64,000 nucleotides of DNA, from NCBI GenBank assembly GCA_025454955.1, contig JALONL010000021.1, positions 23,749-87,748 of the forward strand, given 5' to 3'. Both the position numbers and the translations under genes were made by a program. Below the pieces are notes generated by a model that made no database searches, had not been told where the DNA came from, and saw only the letters and a list, made by a program, of their open reading frames with translations. Positions 42,040 through 50,508 of this stretch are shown piece by piece. The DNA comes from Bacteroidia bacterium (GTDB lineage Bacteria; Bacteroidota; Bacteroidia; Palsa-965). The number at the start of each line of letters is the position of its first letter. The first letter of the stretch is position 1.

Positions 42040-43587
42040 ATGTCAAAGGCTTCCTCCGATCAATTGCACAAACTCATCACTTCGCTCACCAAAGCCGAGC
42101 GGAGGCACTTTAAAATATTTTCCTCGCGGCATACCATTGGCGAAAGAAACAACTACGTATTGCTGTTTGATGCCATTGCGGCACAGGAGCAGTACAACGA
42201 GGAAGCCTTGCTGAAACGCTTTCGGAAAGAAGCATTCATAAACCAGTTCAGCATTGCCAAAAACCGGTTGTACGAAAGCATTCTGCGCAGTCTCGACGTG
42301 TTTCACCACAACAGTTCGGTGGATGCGCAGTTGTGGAAAGAACTTCATTACACCGAAATACTTTACAAAAAAACGCTCTACGACCAATGCGCCAAACGCC
42401 TGCGCAGTGTAAAAAAGCTGGCGCAACGCAACGAGAAACACGCCGTGCTGGTACAGGTGCAGGCACTCGAAAAACTGCTGGCCGAAAAAGACAATTACTC
42501 CGGCCTGAGCGATGAGCAGATACAGCACATGCTCGATGCCGACCGCCAGGTGGCCGAAGAAATACGCGTAATAAACGACCTCTGGCATGTAAAAAGCCGC
42601 CTTTTCATGCAGCTTAACCGCACCGGCCGCGCCCGCGAAACCACACAGCTCGAACACCTGCGCAGTTTGCTCGATCAGGCCCTGCCTTCGGAAATAGCCG
42701 GTACGCACAGCGTAAACGCCCGCTACCTCTATCACCACACCAGCAGCGCATACTACTTTGCCGCCAACGATTACGAAAACTGCTACACACACCTCGCCGC
42801 CAACGCCACACTCATTGAAGAAAACACGGCTATTTTCAGCGACGAGCCCAACGCCTATTTCTCTGTACTCACCAACCTCATTTACGTAGCCGGCCGCCTG
42901 CACCGATACGATGCGGTGGACAACTACCTCGAAAAACTGCGCCGCCTTCCCGAGCAGTTAGACACCGGCGGCAACGAAGACCTCGAAATAAAACTCTTCT
43001 CCTCCGCATTCAGTCTTGAGCTGGCGTTGTACAACAGCATCGGCCAGTTTCAGAAAGCCGCCGAGCTTGCCCCGCGCATCAGCGAAGGGCTCGACAAATA
43101 CGAAGGCCGCCTGAGCAAAATACGCGAAGCACATTTCTGTCTCAGCCTCGCCGTGGCTTTTTACGGCACGGGAAAACCACACATTGCCCTGCGCTGGATT
43201 ACGCGCCTGCTCAACGATACCGCCATTGGCCAGAACGAATGGATTTACGCCGTGGCGCAGTTGTTTCAGGTAATCCTGCACATCGAACTCGATCACCACG
43301 AAGTGTTGCCCTACGTGCTGCGCTCGGTTACGCGCTATTTCAAAACACGCAACCGCGTGTATCAATTCGAAACACGCTTTCTGGCCTTTGCCGAAAACCT
43401 GAGCCAGCAAACCAAAGCCACCGCGGCCGACTACAATGCGTTCCTGCAAAGCATAGCACCTCTGGCCGACGATCCTTTCGAGCGTTCGGCTTTCGAGTAT
43501 TTCGACTTTCCGGCCTGGGCCGAAAGCAAGGTGTCGGGAAAAAGTTTCGGAGAAATTGTAGCCGCCAAAGCGGGAGCAGAAATGTAG
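42040..43587 (+). CDS. Conserved-looking helical (TPR-like) protein of unknown function
   Basis: A 515-residue, almost wholly alpha-helical cytoplasmic protein. It begins SSDQLHKLITSLTKAERRHFKIFSSRH and contains repeated helix pairs with TPR-like spacing, for example YHHTSSAYYFAANDYENCYTHL, NLIYVAGRLHRYDAVDNYLEKL and LALYNSIGQFQKAAELAPRI. There is no signal peptide, membrane segment or catalytic motif. I do not recognise a named family; similar-looking proteins occur in Bacteroidota next to varied genes. It probably scaffolds protein interactions. It is convergent with thiL (18-base gap). Confidence 0.75.
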   Translation: MSKASSDQLHKLITSLTKAERRHFKIFSSRHTIGERNNYVLLFDAIAAQEQYNEEALLKRFRKEAFINQFSIAKNRLYESILRSLDVFHHNSSVDAQLWKELHYTEILYKKTLYDQCAKRLRSVKKLAQRNEKHAVLVQVQALEKLLAEKDNYSGLSDEQIQHMLDADRQVAEEIRVINDLWHVKSRLFMQLNRTGRARETTQLEHLRSLLDQALPSEIAGTHSVNARYLYHHTSSAYYFAANDYENCYTHLAANATLIEENTAIFSDEPNAYFSVLTNLIYVAGRLHRYDAVDNYLEKLRRLPEQLDTGGNEDLEIKLFSSAFSLELALYNSIGQFQKAAELAPRISEGLDKYEGRLSKIREAHFCLSLAVAFYGTGKPHIALRWITRLLNDTAIGQNEWIYAVAQLFQVILHIELDHHEVLPYVLRSVTRYFKTRNRVYQFETRFLAFAENLSQQTKATAADYNAFLQSIAPLADDPFERSAFEYFDFPAWAESKVSGKSFGEIVAAKAGAEM

Positions 43588-43605
43588 GTTTCAGGCTTAC
43601 CGCAC

Positions 43606-44655
43606 TCAGGCATTCGGCCTGAATGCATTCCACCCCTGGGCCGTAATCGGATGCACGGTGTTTGATTTCGACACCAGATTCACCCCGTTCGATTCGTCGG
43701 CAATGTGGCCGATAACGGTAATGTCGGGGTGATGCTGCACCTTTTCGAAATCGTTTATGTCTATGGTAAACAGCAGTTCGTAATCCTCGCCACCGCTGAG
43801 TACGCAGGTGGTGGGATCGAGGTTGAAGCTGCGTGCCCGCTCGTAAGTCATCGGGTCGATGGGCAGTTTTTCTTCAAACAACTGCGCGCCCGTTTTCGAT
43901 TGTGTGCAAATGTGCAGCAACTCGGAGGCCAGCCCGTCAGACACATCAATCATGGCGGTGGGCTTTACACCGCGGTCGGCCAGAAGCTGCACCACATCTA
44001 TGCGGGCTTCGGGCTTGAGCTGACGTTCCAGCACATAGTCGTTGCCTTCGAGGTCGGGCTGTATGTTGGGATTTTCTTTAAACACCTGCTTTTCGCGCTC
44101 AAGCAGCATCAGGCCCATGTATGCGCCGCCAAGGTCGCCGGTTACGCAAATGAGGTCGCCGGGCTTGGCGCCGTTGCGGTACACCACTTTATCGGGCGCG
44201 GCCTCGCCAATCACTGTGAGCGACAAAATCAGGCCCGATTTTGACGAGGTAGTGTCGCCGCCCACTAAATCCACATTGTAACGTTTGCAGGCCAGCAGCA
44301 GTCCGCCATACAATTCTTCTACCGCATCGAGCGGAAAGCGGCTCGACAAGGCCATGGATACCAGCAGTTGTTTCGGCGTGCCGTTCATGGCGCAGATGTC
44401 GCTGAAATTAACCGTGGCGGCCTTGTAGCCCAAATGGCGCAGGGGCATGTAGCCCAGATCGAAATGCACACCCTCGGCCAGCATATCGGTTGATACGAGT
44501 GTAACGTGGCCTTCGTCGGCTTTGAGCACGGCGGCATCATCGCCCACGCCTTTTATGCTGCCCTTGTGCTGCAGTTCGATATGTTGGGTAAGGTGGCGGA
44601 TAAGCCCGAATTCGCCCAGTTCGGCCAGTTCGGTGCGAGAAGAATTATCAAGCAT
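43606..44655 (-). CDS. thiL: Thiamine-monophosphate kinase
   Basis: A 349-residue PurM-like kinase that phosphorylates thiamine monophosphate to the active cofactor thiamine diphosphate. It shows the N-terminal acidic/glycine motif KGVGDDAAVLKADEGHVTLVSTDMLAEGVHF, the Mg-ATP segment AATVNFSDICAMNGTP, VDLVGGDTTSS, and near the C-terminus AMIDVSDGLASELLHIC and LSGGEDYELLFT. Length is typical. The -7 element TAACTTTGC ends 3 bases before the ATG, another leaderless-type promoter. It appears to be a single gene. Confidence 0.95.
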   Translation of the reverse strand: MLDNSSRTELAELGEFGLIRHLTQHIELQHKGSIKGVGDDAAVLKADEGHVTLVSTDMLAEGVHFDLGYMPLRHLGYKAATVNFSDICAMNGTPKQLLVSMALSSRFPLDAVEELYGGLLLACKRYNVDLVGGDTTSSKSGLILSLTVIGEAAPDKVVYRNGAKPGDLICVTGDLGGAYMGLMLLEREKQVFKENPNIQPDLEGNDYVLERQLKPEARIDVVQLLADRGVKPTAMIDVSDGLASELLHICTQSKTGAQLFEEKLPIDPMTYERARSFNLDPTTCVLSGGEDYELLFTIDINDFEKVQHHPDITVIGHIADESNGVNLVSKSNTVHPITAQGWNAFRPNA

Positions 44656-44658
44656 GGT

Positions 44659-44667
44659 GCAAAGTTA
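44659..44667 (-). promoter_or_regulatory. Promoter -7 element of thiL
   Basis: The minus strand reads TAACTTTGC, 3 bases before the thiL ATG. Confidence 0.72.
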
Positions 44668-44829
44668 CGGTTTCCCGGGCAGCCACACTTTAATTTCGTG
44701 GAGTGAACAACCTTTTACCATAGCTGTTTACTTCCACAAACTCACTGAAAAAGAATTATTTTAATGAGAACTGAACAACGAAGGGTGCCGGGTGTTATAC
44801 TTGCAAATAATACCCAAAGAAGAGCGAGC

Positions 44830-45552
44830 ATGTTGCCAGTGATAAAGGGATTAATCGCATTACGTGTAATGATAAATTACACGGTTGACCCTGAAGTAGC
44901 CCAGAGGCTTCTCCCCCCGCCGTTTCGTCCGAAACTGGTGAAAGGCAGAGCCATAGCAGGAGTATGCCTCATCCGCATGAAAGAAATGCGCATGAAAGGC
45001 ATGCCCAAATTACTCGGTCTGAGTTCCAAAAACATTGCCTACCGCATTGCGGTGGAGTGGGAAGAAGACGGAGTGATGCGCGAAGGTGTGTATGTTCCCC
45101 GCCGCGATAATTCCTCCTTCATCAACAATATCACCAACGGCCGCATTTTTCCGGGCCGCAATCAGGATGCCTTTTTCCACTTCGAAGAAGTGGGCGACCG
45201 CTACCTGGTGGATATTATCAGCACCGACAATACCAGCCTTTCCATAGACGCAAAAATAATTGACGGCCTGCCCGAAGGCTCTGTATTCGACAGTGTGGAA
45301 CAGGCTTCATTGTTCTTCCGCAGCGGCTCAATAGGCTATTCACGCACCGGCGATAAAATGGCGGGCCTCGAATTCCGCCCCGATAATTGGGAGCCTAAAT
45401 TCATTGCCCCCAAAACCCTTCGTTCATCATTCTTTGAGGATACAGACCTGTTTCCCGAAGGCTCGATAAAATTTGATAATGCACTTGTGTTGCACGACAT
45501 TGAGCACGAGTGGCATGATACGGGCGATATTCGTCCGTGCCCGGTAGGGTAG
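44830..45552 (+). CDS. DUF2071-like (acetoacetate-decarboxylase-fold) protein
   Basis: A 240-residue cytoplasmic protein. Its start resembles DUF2071/YqjF proteins: ALRVMINYTVDPEVAQRLLPPPFRPKLV, followed by GRAIAGVCLIRMKEMR and AYRIAVEWEEDGVMREGVYVPRRD. The family has an acetoacetate-decarboxylase-like fold but usually no known substrate. The catalytic lysine cannot be assigned here. The ATG at 44830 was chosen because a -7-like TATACTTGC lies 20-30 bases upstream and AGAAGAGCG sits just ahead. The frame is also open from an ATG at 44764, which would add 22 residues. A terminator follows. Confidence 0.65.
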   Translation: MLPVIKGLIALRVMINYTVDPEVAQRLLPPPFRPKLVKGRAIAGVCLIRMKEMRMKGMPKLLGLSSKNIAYRIAVEWEEDGVMREGVYVPRRDNSSFINNITNGRIFPGRNQDAFFHFEEVGDRYLVDIISTDNTSLSIDAKIIDGLPEGSVFDSVEQASLFFRSGSIGYSRTGDKMAGLEFRPDNWEPKFIAPKTLRSSFFEDTDLFPEGSIKFDNALVLHDIEHEWHDTGDIRPCPVG

Positions 45553-45574
45553 GAATATTACCACTTAAATTTTG

Positions 45575-45598
45575 GCCCGGATTTTTTCCGGGCTTTTT
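45575..45598 (+). terminator. Rho-independent terminator of the DUF2071-like gene
   Basis: GCCCGGA at 45575-45581 pairs with TCCGGGC at 45587-45593 and is followed by TTTTTGTTTT. Confidence 0.88.
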
Positions 45599-45653
45599 GT
45601 TTTATCCCCTATTTCATTGCTGGTCTGAGATTAATTGGTGGATATTTCCAGTA

Positions 45654-45740
45654 TTCAAACACAAGACACATATCTGTTTAAATGTCTTTTGTTTGAGGCA
45701 AATTTAGACCTATTTTTAAAATTTGTGTCTTTTGTTTGAA
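45654..45740. promoter_or_regulatory. Three copies of a TGTGTCTTTTGTTTGAA operator-like repeat
   Basis: Two copies face forward (45683-45696 and 45724-45740). One lies in reverse orientation (45654-45670, TTCAAACACAAGACACA, one mismatch). The last copy overlaps the -33 region of the promoter for the AbiE-type pair. AbiEi-type antitoxins repress their own operon through repeated operator sites, which fits this arrangement. Confidence 0.65.
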
Positions 45741-45746
45741 AATGCT

Positions 45747-45754
45747 TATTTTTG
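45747..45754 (+). promoter_or_regulatory. Promoter -7 element of the AbiE-type operon
   Basis: TATTTTTG lies 17 bases before the TTG start of the first gene. A TTTG at 45722-45725 fits the -33 element. Confidence 0.6.
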
Positions 45755-45771
45755 TGGGGATCTTTTGAAAA

Positions 45772-46524
45772 TTGAAGGCAGCACAACATATTCAGTCCTT
45801 ACAGGATTATTTCACAGGTAATACAATTACCCGAGAAGAAATTTTTGATTTTTTCCGGCGTGCTGAGCCGGAACTAAACGAGAGCACGTTTCGGTGGAGG
45901 TTGCATGATTTGAAAAACAAAAAGATGCTCATCCAGCTTTCACGAAGTGTTTTTTCATTTTCTTACCGTCCGCTGTTCAATGCCATGCCAAATAATTCAT
46001 TGCAAAGATTGGACAGGAAGTTAGCCGGAGCATTTCAGGAATTGAATTACTGCGTGTGGTCCACTAATCTTATCAGCGAGTTTATGCTTCATATTCCCGG
46101 GCGTTCACTCACCATTGTTGAGGTGGAAAAAGATGCGCTGGAGCCTGTGTATTATTTCCTGAAGGATCAAAAGTATCCGGAAGTTTTTCCTGATCCTGAC
46201 AAAAAAGAAATTGCGCGGTATGTAAATGAAGCAGAATCGCCCATTGTTATTCTGCCATTGATTACAAAGGCTCCGTTGAGGCGCAGAGGTAAAGTAACAA
46301 CGCCCACACTGGAAAAACTGCTGGTTGACATATTCTGCGAGAAAGATTTGTACGCGGCATTTCAGGGGAATGAACTGAGCCACATTTTCAATACGGCGTA
46401 TTCCAGATATGTCATTGACTTTACCCGTTTGTACCAATATGCCAGGCGCAGGCACAGGTATGAAGCCCTGAAAAGCTTTATCTCAGAAAAAACAGAAATT
46501 TCGCCAGTGCTGTATTATGATTGA
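45772..46524 (+). CDS. AbiEi/DUF6577-like antitoxin and regulator
   Basis: A 250-residue protein with an N-terminal winged-helix-like segment (TREEIFDFFRRAEPELNESTFRWRLHDLKNKKML) and a longer C-terminal domain with PTLEKLLVDIFCEKD. It matches the DUF6577/AbiEi-type antitoxin that pairs with AbiEii nucleotidyltransferases in type IV toxin-antitoxin and phage-abortive-infection systems. It should repress the operon and counter the toxin. The start is a TTG placed by the promoter box and by the first winged-helix residues. It overlaps the next gene by 8 bases. AT content is higher than in the flanking genes, suggesting acquisition by transfer. Confidence 0.8.
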   Translation: MKAAQHIQSLQDYFTGNTITREEIFDFFRRAEPELNESTFRWRLHDLKNKKMLIQLSRSVFSFSYRPLFNAMPNNSLQRLDRKLAGAFQELNYCVWSTNLISEFMLHIPGRSLTIVEVEKDALEPVYYFLKDQKYPEVFPDPDKKEIARYVNEAESPIVILPLITKAPLRRRGKVTTPTLEKLLVDIFCEKDLYAAFQGNELSHIFNTAYSRYVIDFTRLYQYARRRHRYEALKSFISEKTEISPVLYYD

Positions 46525-47635
46525 ACTTAGCTCACTTTCGGTTGAATGGCTGGAGGAAAAAAAGAGAAGTTACCGGAAAGATCCGGTAATGATAGAGAGT
46601 ATGATTTATGCGCTTTATCTCCTGGAGCAGCTAAGTGTAACCGGGCTCGATTTTATTTTCAAAGGCGGAACCTGTTTAGTGTTGCTGATGGACAGGCCCA
46701 AACGATTTTCGGTGGATATAGATATTATTTTACCTTCGGAAACAGGTCGGGAAGCACTGGAAAATACGCTGGATAAATTAGTAGCACAAAGTGTTTTCCT
46801 GCGAAAAGAGTGCGATGAGCGCAGGAGTTATAAAGGTGGGATCCCCAAGGCACATTACAAATTCGTATATCAGTCAAACTACACGGCACTAAATAAAAGC
46901 GGGCAGGTAATAGAAAAACCCGAACGGGAAATATTACTTGACATTTTATTTGCCCCGCATCCTTACGAAAGAATTATTTCAAAACCGTTGCATACCGAAT
47001 GGCTAAAACAAACAGGTGAGCCGGTAACGATTAAAATGCCTGATGTGGATTGCATTGCAGGAGATAAACTGACTGCCTTTGCACCAAATACTACCGGTGT
47101 TCCATACGGAGCAGATAAAGAGAAGGAGATTCTGAAACAGGTTTTTGATATAGGCTGTTTGTTTGATCAAATTGAAGATACAAGCGGGTTTAAGAAGTCA
47201 TTTATTAAAACCGTTGACTCTGAAATCAATTACCGGCCCGAACGAAACATTGTTTCACGCGAACAGGTGCTATGGGATACTATACACACGGCTTTGCTTA
47301 TTGCCCGAAGAGAACAACAAACTACTGCAGAAACAGCAGCAATGTTTAAGGAAATAAGTAAGGGAATAAATCAATTCAGGCATTTTGTTTTTGAGGGGAA
47401 TTTCAGGATTGACGAGGCTCAGACGGCAAGTGCAAAAGCGGCTTATCTGGCGGCTGTGATTCTTAAAGATGCTGATGGCCCGATTCAGAAATTTGTACCG
47501 GGACAATCAGTAAAGGATTTTTTGATTACCCATCCCGAGTACAATTTCCTTAACCGAAAGCTCAAATTTGTGGCGGCAGGGGAAGCGTTGTTTTATTGGA
47601 ATAAAACCATTACGCTGCTTTATCCGCAGGAATAA
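46517..47635 (+). CDS. AbiEii-type nucleotidyltransferase toxin
   Basis: A 372-residue nucleotidyltransferase-fold protein. The active site is seen in IFKGGTCLVLLMD and RFSVDIDIILP (the GG-S/T and two metal-binding Asp of the DNA polymerase beta fold). A further acidic motif is REILLDILFAPHPYE, and AGDKLTAFAPNTTG is the conserved lysine segment of AbiEii. In characterised systems such toxins block growth after phage infection; MenT-type relatives modify tRNA. It is co-translated with the upstream antitoxin-like gene (8-base overlap). No terminator with a T run was recognised downstream. Confidence 0.87.
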   Translation: MIELSSLSVEWLEEKKRSYRKDPVMIESMIYALYLLEQLSVTGLDFIFKGGTCLVLLMDRPKRFSVDIDIILPSETGREALENTLDKLVAQSVFLRKECDERRSYKGGIPKAHYKFVYQSNYTALNKSGQVIEKPEREILLDILFAPHPYERIISKPLHTEWLKQTGEPVTIKMPDVDCIAGDKLTAFAPNTTGVPYGADKEKEILKQVFDIGCLFDQIEDTSGFKKSFIKTVDSEINYRPERNIVSREQVLWDTIHTALLIARREQQTTAETAAMFKEISKGINQFRHFVFEGNFRIDEAQTASAKAAYLAAVILKDADGPIQKFVPGQSVKDFLITHPEYNFLNRKLKFVAAGEALFYWNKTITLLYPQE

Positions 47636-47770
47636 TTGCGGGCAAATCATCAACGTTTGCGATTTCTGTGCGATTAACAGGATTTAATCGCAGCAAATCA
47701 GATTCTTATGGCTATGGACGTGGTTAGCGGCCGTCATTTGTCGAAAACTTGTTAATCTGCTTGCCAAACT

Positions 47771-47816
47771 ACCTAAAAGTAGGTATTTTTGCACCCAAGT
47801 TTAGAATTAGTCTAAA
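47771..47816 (+). promoter_or_regulatory. suf promoter with two palindromes
   Basis: The -7 element TATTTTTG (47784-47791) is overlapped by the palindrome ACCTA-AAAG-TAGGT (47771-47784). The palindrome TTTAGA-ATTAG-TCTAAA follows at 47800-47816. Both are well placed for repressors sensing iron or Fe-S status. The second resembles DtxR/Fur-type metal-regulator sites, but the regulator is not in this window. Confidence 0.6.
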
Positions 47817-47848
47817 TAAGAATTCGAATACTAAAAACTGATAATCAA

Positions 47849-48175
47849 ATGATTACGGTATCAGATAACGCAAAAGCGCACGCGCTCAAGCTCATTTCCG
47901 AAGAAAACCGCCCGGCCGATACGTTTATTCGTGTTGGTGTGGACAGCGGCGGATGCTCAGGGCTTTCCTACACGCTCATATTCGACAACAATTTGCTGCC
48001 CACCGACCAGGTGTTTGAAGACAAAGGCATCAAAATAGTGGTTGACCGCAAGAGCTTCCTCTACCTGGCCGGCACCGAACTCGATTATACCGGCGGGCTC
48101 AACGGCAAAGGGTTTGTGTTTAACAACCCCAATGCCTCACGCACCTGCGGCTGCGGGGAAAGTTTTTCGGTGTAA
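47849..48175 (+). CDS. sufA: Fe-S cluster assembly carrier protein, A-type
   Basis: A 108-residue A-type carrier that receives Fe-S clusters from the SufBCD scaffold and passes them to target proteins. The three conserved cysteines are present: one in GVDSGGCSGLSY and two in the C-terminal SRTCGCGESF. It is the first gene of a seven-gene suf operon. The promoter palindromes at 47771-47816 suggest iron- or cluster-dependent control. IscA/ErpA-type naming cannot be excluded by sequence alone; SufA is chosen from context. Confidence 0.92.
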   Translation: MITVSDNAKAHALKLISEENRPADTFIRVGVDSGGCSGLSYTLIFDNNLLPTDQVFEDKGIKIVVDRKSFLYLAGTELDYTGGLNGKGFVFNNPNASRTCGCGESFSV

Positions 48176-48242
48176 TGCACTGAACTTCGCCCGCTTTCTG
48201 CTGTTTTACTAGCGCGTTTACGATTCATCTCAAGCACAAATC

Positions 48243-49706
48243 ATGGCTGCTGAACAAAACCCGATTCTCGAAGAACATATTGCCTCCGACTACAAATACG
48301 GATTTGTATCGGACATTGATACCGAGTTTGCCCCGCTCGGGCTGAACGAAGACATTGTACGTTTCATTTCCGACAAGAAAAACGAGCCGGAATGGATGCT
48401 CGAATACCGCCTCAAGGCATACCGCTACTGGCTCACACTCGAAGAACCCAAGCACTGGGCGCATCTCGATTATCCCAAAATCGACTTCCAGGCCATCAGC
48501 TACTACGCGGCGCCCAAGAAAAAAGCCACTGTGGGCAGCCTCGACGAAGTTGATCCCGAACTGCTCAAGACTTTCGAAAAACTCGGCATCTCGCTCGAAG
48601 AGCAGAAACGTCTGGTGGGTGTGGAGTCGAAAATTGCCGTGGATGCGGTAATCGACAGTGTTTCGGTAAAAACCACGTTTAAAGAAGTGCTGGCCGAAAA
48701 AGGCATCATCTTCTGCTCGTTCAGCGAAGCGGTGCAGGATCATCCCGAACTGGTGCGCCAGTACATGGGCTCAGTAGTGCCTTACACCGATAATTATTAC
48801 GCCGCACTCAACTCGGCGGTGTTCAGCGACGGTTCGTTCTGCTACATTCCCAAAGGCGTGCGCTGTCCGATGGAGCTTTCCACCTACTTCCGCATCAACT
48901 CGGCCGGTACGGGGCAGTTTGAACGCACACTCATTATTGCCGACGAAGGTGCTTACGTAAGCTACCTCGAAGGCTGCACCGCCCCGCAGCGCGACGAAAA
49001 CCAGCTTCACGCCGCCGTGGTGGAAATTATTGCCCAGCGCGATGGGGAAGTGAAATACTCGACCGTGCAAAACTGGTATCCCGGCGATAAGGAAGGCAAG
49101 GGCGGTATTTACAACTTCGTGACCAAGCGCGGAATTTGTATCGGTGCCAACTCCAAAATTTCGTGGACACAGGTGGAAACCGGTTCGGCCATTACCTGGA
49201 AATATCCTTCGGTAATTCTCAAAGGCGATAATTCGGTGGGCGAATTTTATTCGGTGGCTGTAACCAACAATATGCAGCAGGCCGACACCGGCACCAAAAT
49301 GATTCACCTCGGCCGCAATACACGCAGCACCATTATTTCAAAAGGAATTTCGGCCGGTTTCAGCAACAACAGCTACCGCGGTCTGGTGCGCATTGCCAAA
49401 GGCGCCAAAAACGCCCGCAACTTCTCGCAGTGCGACTCGCTGCTCATGGGCGATAAATGCGGCGCACACACATTCCCCTATATCGAAATAAACGATAAAA
49501 CGGGTATTGTGGAGCACGAAGCCACCACATCGAAAATTGGTGAAGACCAGATTTTCTACTGCAACCAGCGCGGCATTGATACCGAAAAAGCCATCGGCCT
49601 TATCGTAAACGGTTATTGCCGCGAAGTACTCAACCAGCTTCCCATGGAATTTGCCGTGGAAGCACAAAAACTTCTTTCGGTGAGTCTCGAAGGAAGTGTA
49701 GGTTAA
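48243..49706 (+). CDS. sufB: Fe-S cluster assembly scaffold protein SufB
   Basis: A 487-residue core scaffold subunit that, with SufC and SufD, assembles Fe-S clusters. Family landmarks seen are [21 protein letters not shown] near the N-terminus, the central [38 protein letters not shown], and the C-terminal [21 protein letters not shown] with the cysteine used in cluster and persulphide handling. Length is normal. sufC follows after 40 bases. Confidence 0.97.
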   Translation: MAAEQNPILEEHIASDYKYGFVSDIDTEFAPLGLNEDIVRFISDKKNEPEWMLEYRLKAYRYWLTLEEPKHWAHLDYPKIDFQAISYYAAPKKKATVGSLDEVDPELLKTFEKLGISLEEQKRLVGVESKIAVDAVIDSVSVKTTFKEVLAEKGIIFCSFSEAVQDHPELVRQYMGSVVPYTDNYYAALNSAVFSDGSFCYIPKGVRCPMELSTYFRINSAGTGQFERTLIIADEGAYVSYLEGCTAPQRDENQLHAAVVEIIAQRDGEVKYSTVQNWYPGDKEGKGGIYNFVTKRGICIGANSKISWTQVETGSAITWKYPSVILKGDNSVGEFYSVAVTNNMQQADTGTKMIHLGRNTRSTIISKGISAGFSNNSYRGLVRIAKGAKNARNFSQCDSLLMGDKCGAHTFPYIEINDKTGIVEHEATTSKIGEDQIFYCNQRGIDTEKAIGLIVNGYCREVLNQLPMEFAVEAQKLLSVSLEGSVG

Positions 49707-49746
49707 TTCAGTTCATAAAAACAAACGCATCTGCATATTCATAATC

Positions 49747-50508
49747 ATGATTAGCATAAACAATCTCCACGCTTCTGTTGAAGGAAAAGAAATTCTTCGC
49801 GGACTCAATCTCGAAGTAAAACCGGGCGAAGTACACGCCATTATGGGCCCCAACGGCTCGGGCAAAAGCACCCTGGCTTCGGTACTGGCCGGACGCGAAG
49901 ACTATGAAGTTACGCAGGGCACTGTGTCGTTCAACGGCAAAGACCTTCTCGATCTTTCGCCCGAAGACCGCGCCCGCGAAGGACTGTTTCTCGCTTTTCA
50001 GTATCCGGTGGAAATTCCGGGTGTGAGCAACATCAACTTCCTCAAAACAGCCATCAACGCAATTCGCGAATACAAAGGCGAAGGCCCGATGGAAGCCAAA
50101 GATTTTCTGGCGCTGGTAAAAGAAAAACAGAAGCTGGTGGAGCTCGACGGAAAACTCGCAGGCCGTTCGGTAAACGAAGGTTTCAGCGGTGGTGAGAAAA
50201 AACGCAACGAGATTTTCCAGATGGCCATGCTCGAACCGAAACTGGCTATTCTCGACGAAACCGATTCGGGTCTTGATATTGACGCGCTGCGTATTGTGGC
50301 CAACGGTGTAAACAAACTCCGCAGCCCCGAACGCTCGTTTATTGTAGTAACTCACTATCAGCGTCTGCTCGATTACATTGTGCCCGATGTGGTGCATGTA
50401 CTCTGGAACGGCCGCATTGTAAAATCGGGCCCGAAAGAACTGGCACTCGAACTCGAAGAAAAAGGATACGACTGGATTAAGGCAGAAGCTAATACTGTTG
50501 AGGCATGA
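49747..50508 (+). CDS. sufC: Fe-S cluster assembly ATPase SufC
   Basis: A 253-residue ABC-type ATPase, soluble, that energises the SufBC2D complex. Walker A is GPNGSGKSTL, the ABC signature is FSGGEKKRNE, Walker B is LAILDETDSGLDID and the H-loop is VVTHYQRLL. The last four bases of its gene overlap the start of sufD (ATGA), so the two are translationally coupled. Confidence 0.97.
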   Translation: MISINNLHASVEGKEILRGLNLEVKPGEVHAIMGPNGSGKSTLASVLAGREDYEVTQGTVSFNGKDLLDLSPEDRAREGLFLAFQYPVEIPGVSNINFLKTAINAIREYKGEGPMEAKDFLALVKEKQKLVELDGKLAGRSVNEGFSGGEKKRNEIFQMAMLEPKLAILDETDSGLDIDALRIVANGVNKLRSPERSFIVVTHYQRLLDYIVPDVVHVLWNGRIVKSGPKELALELEEKGYDWIKAEANTVEA

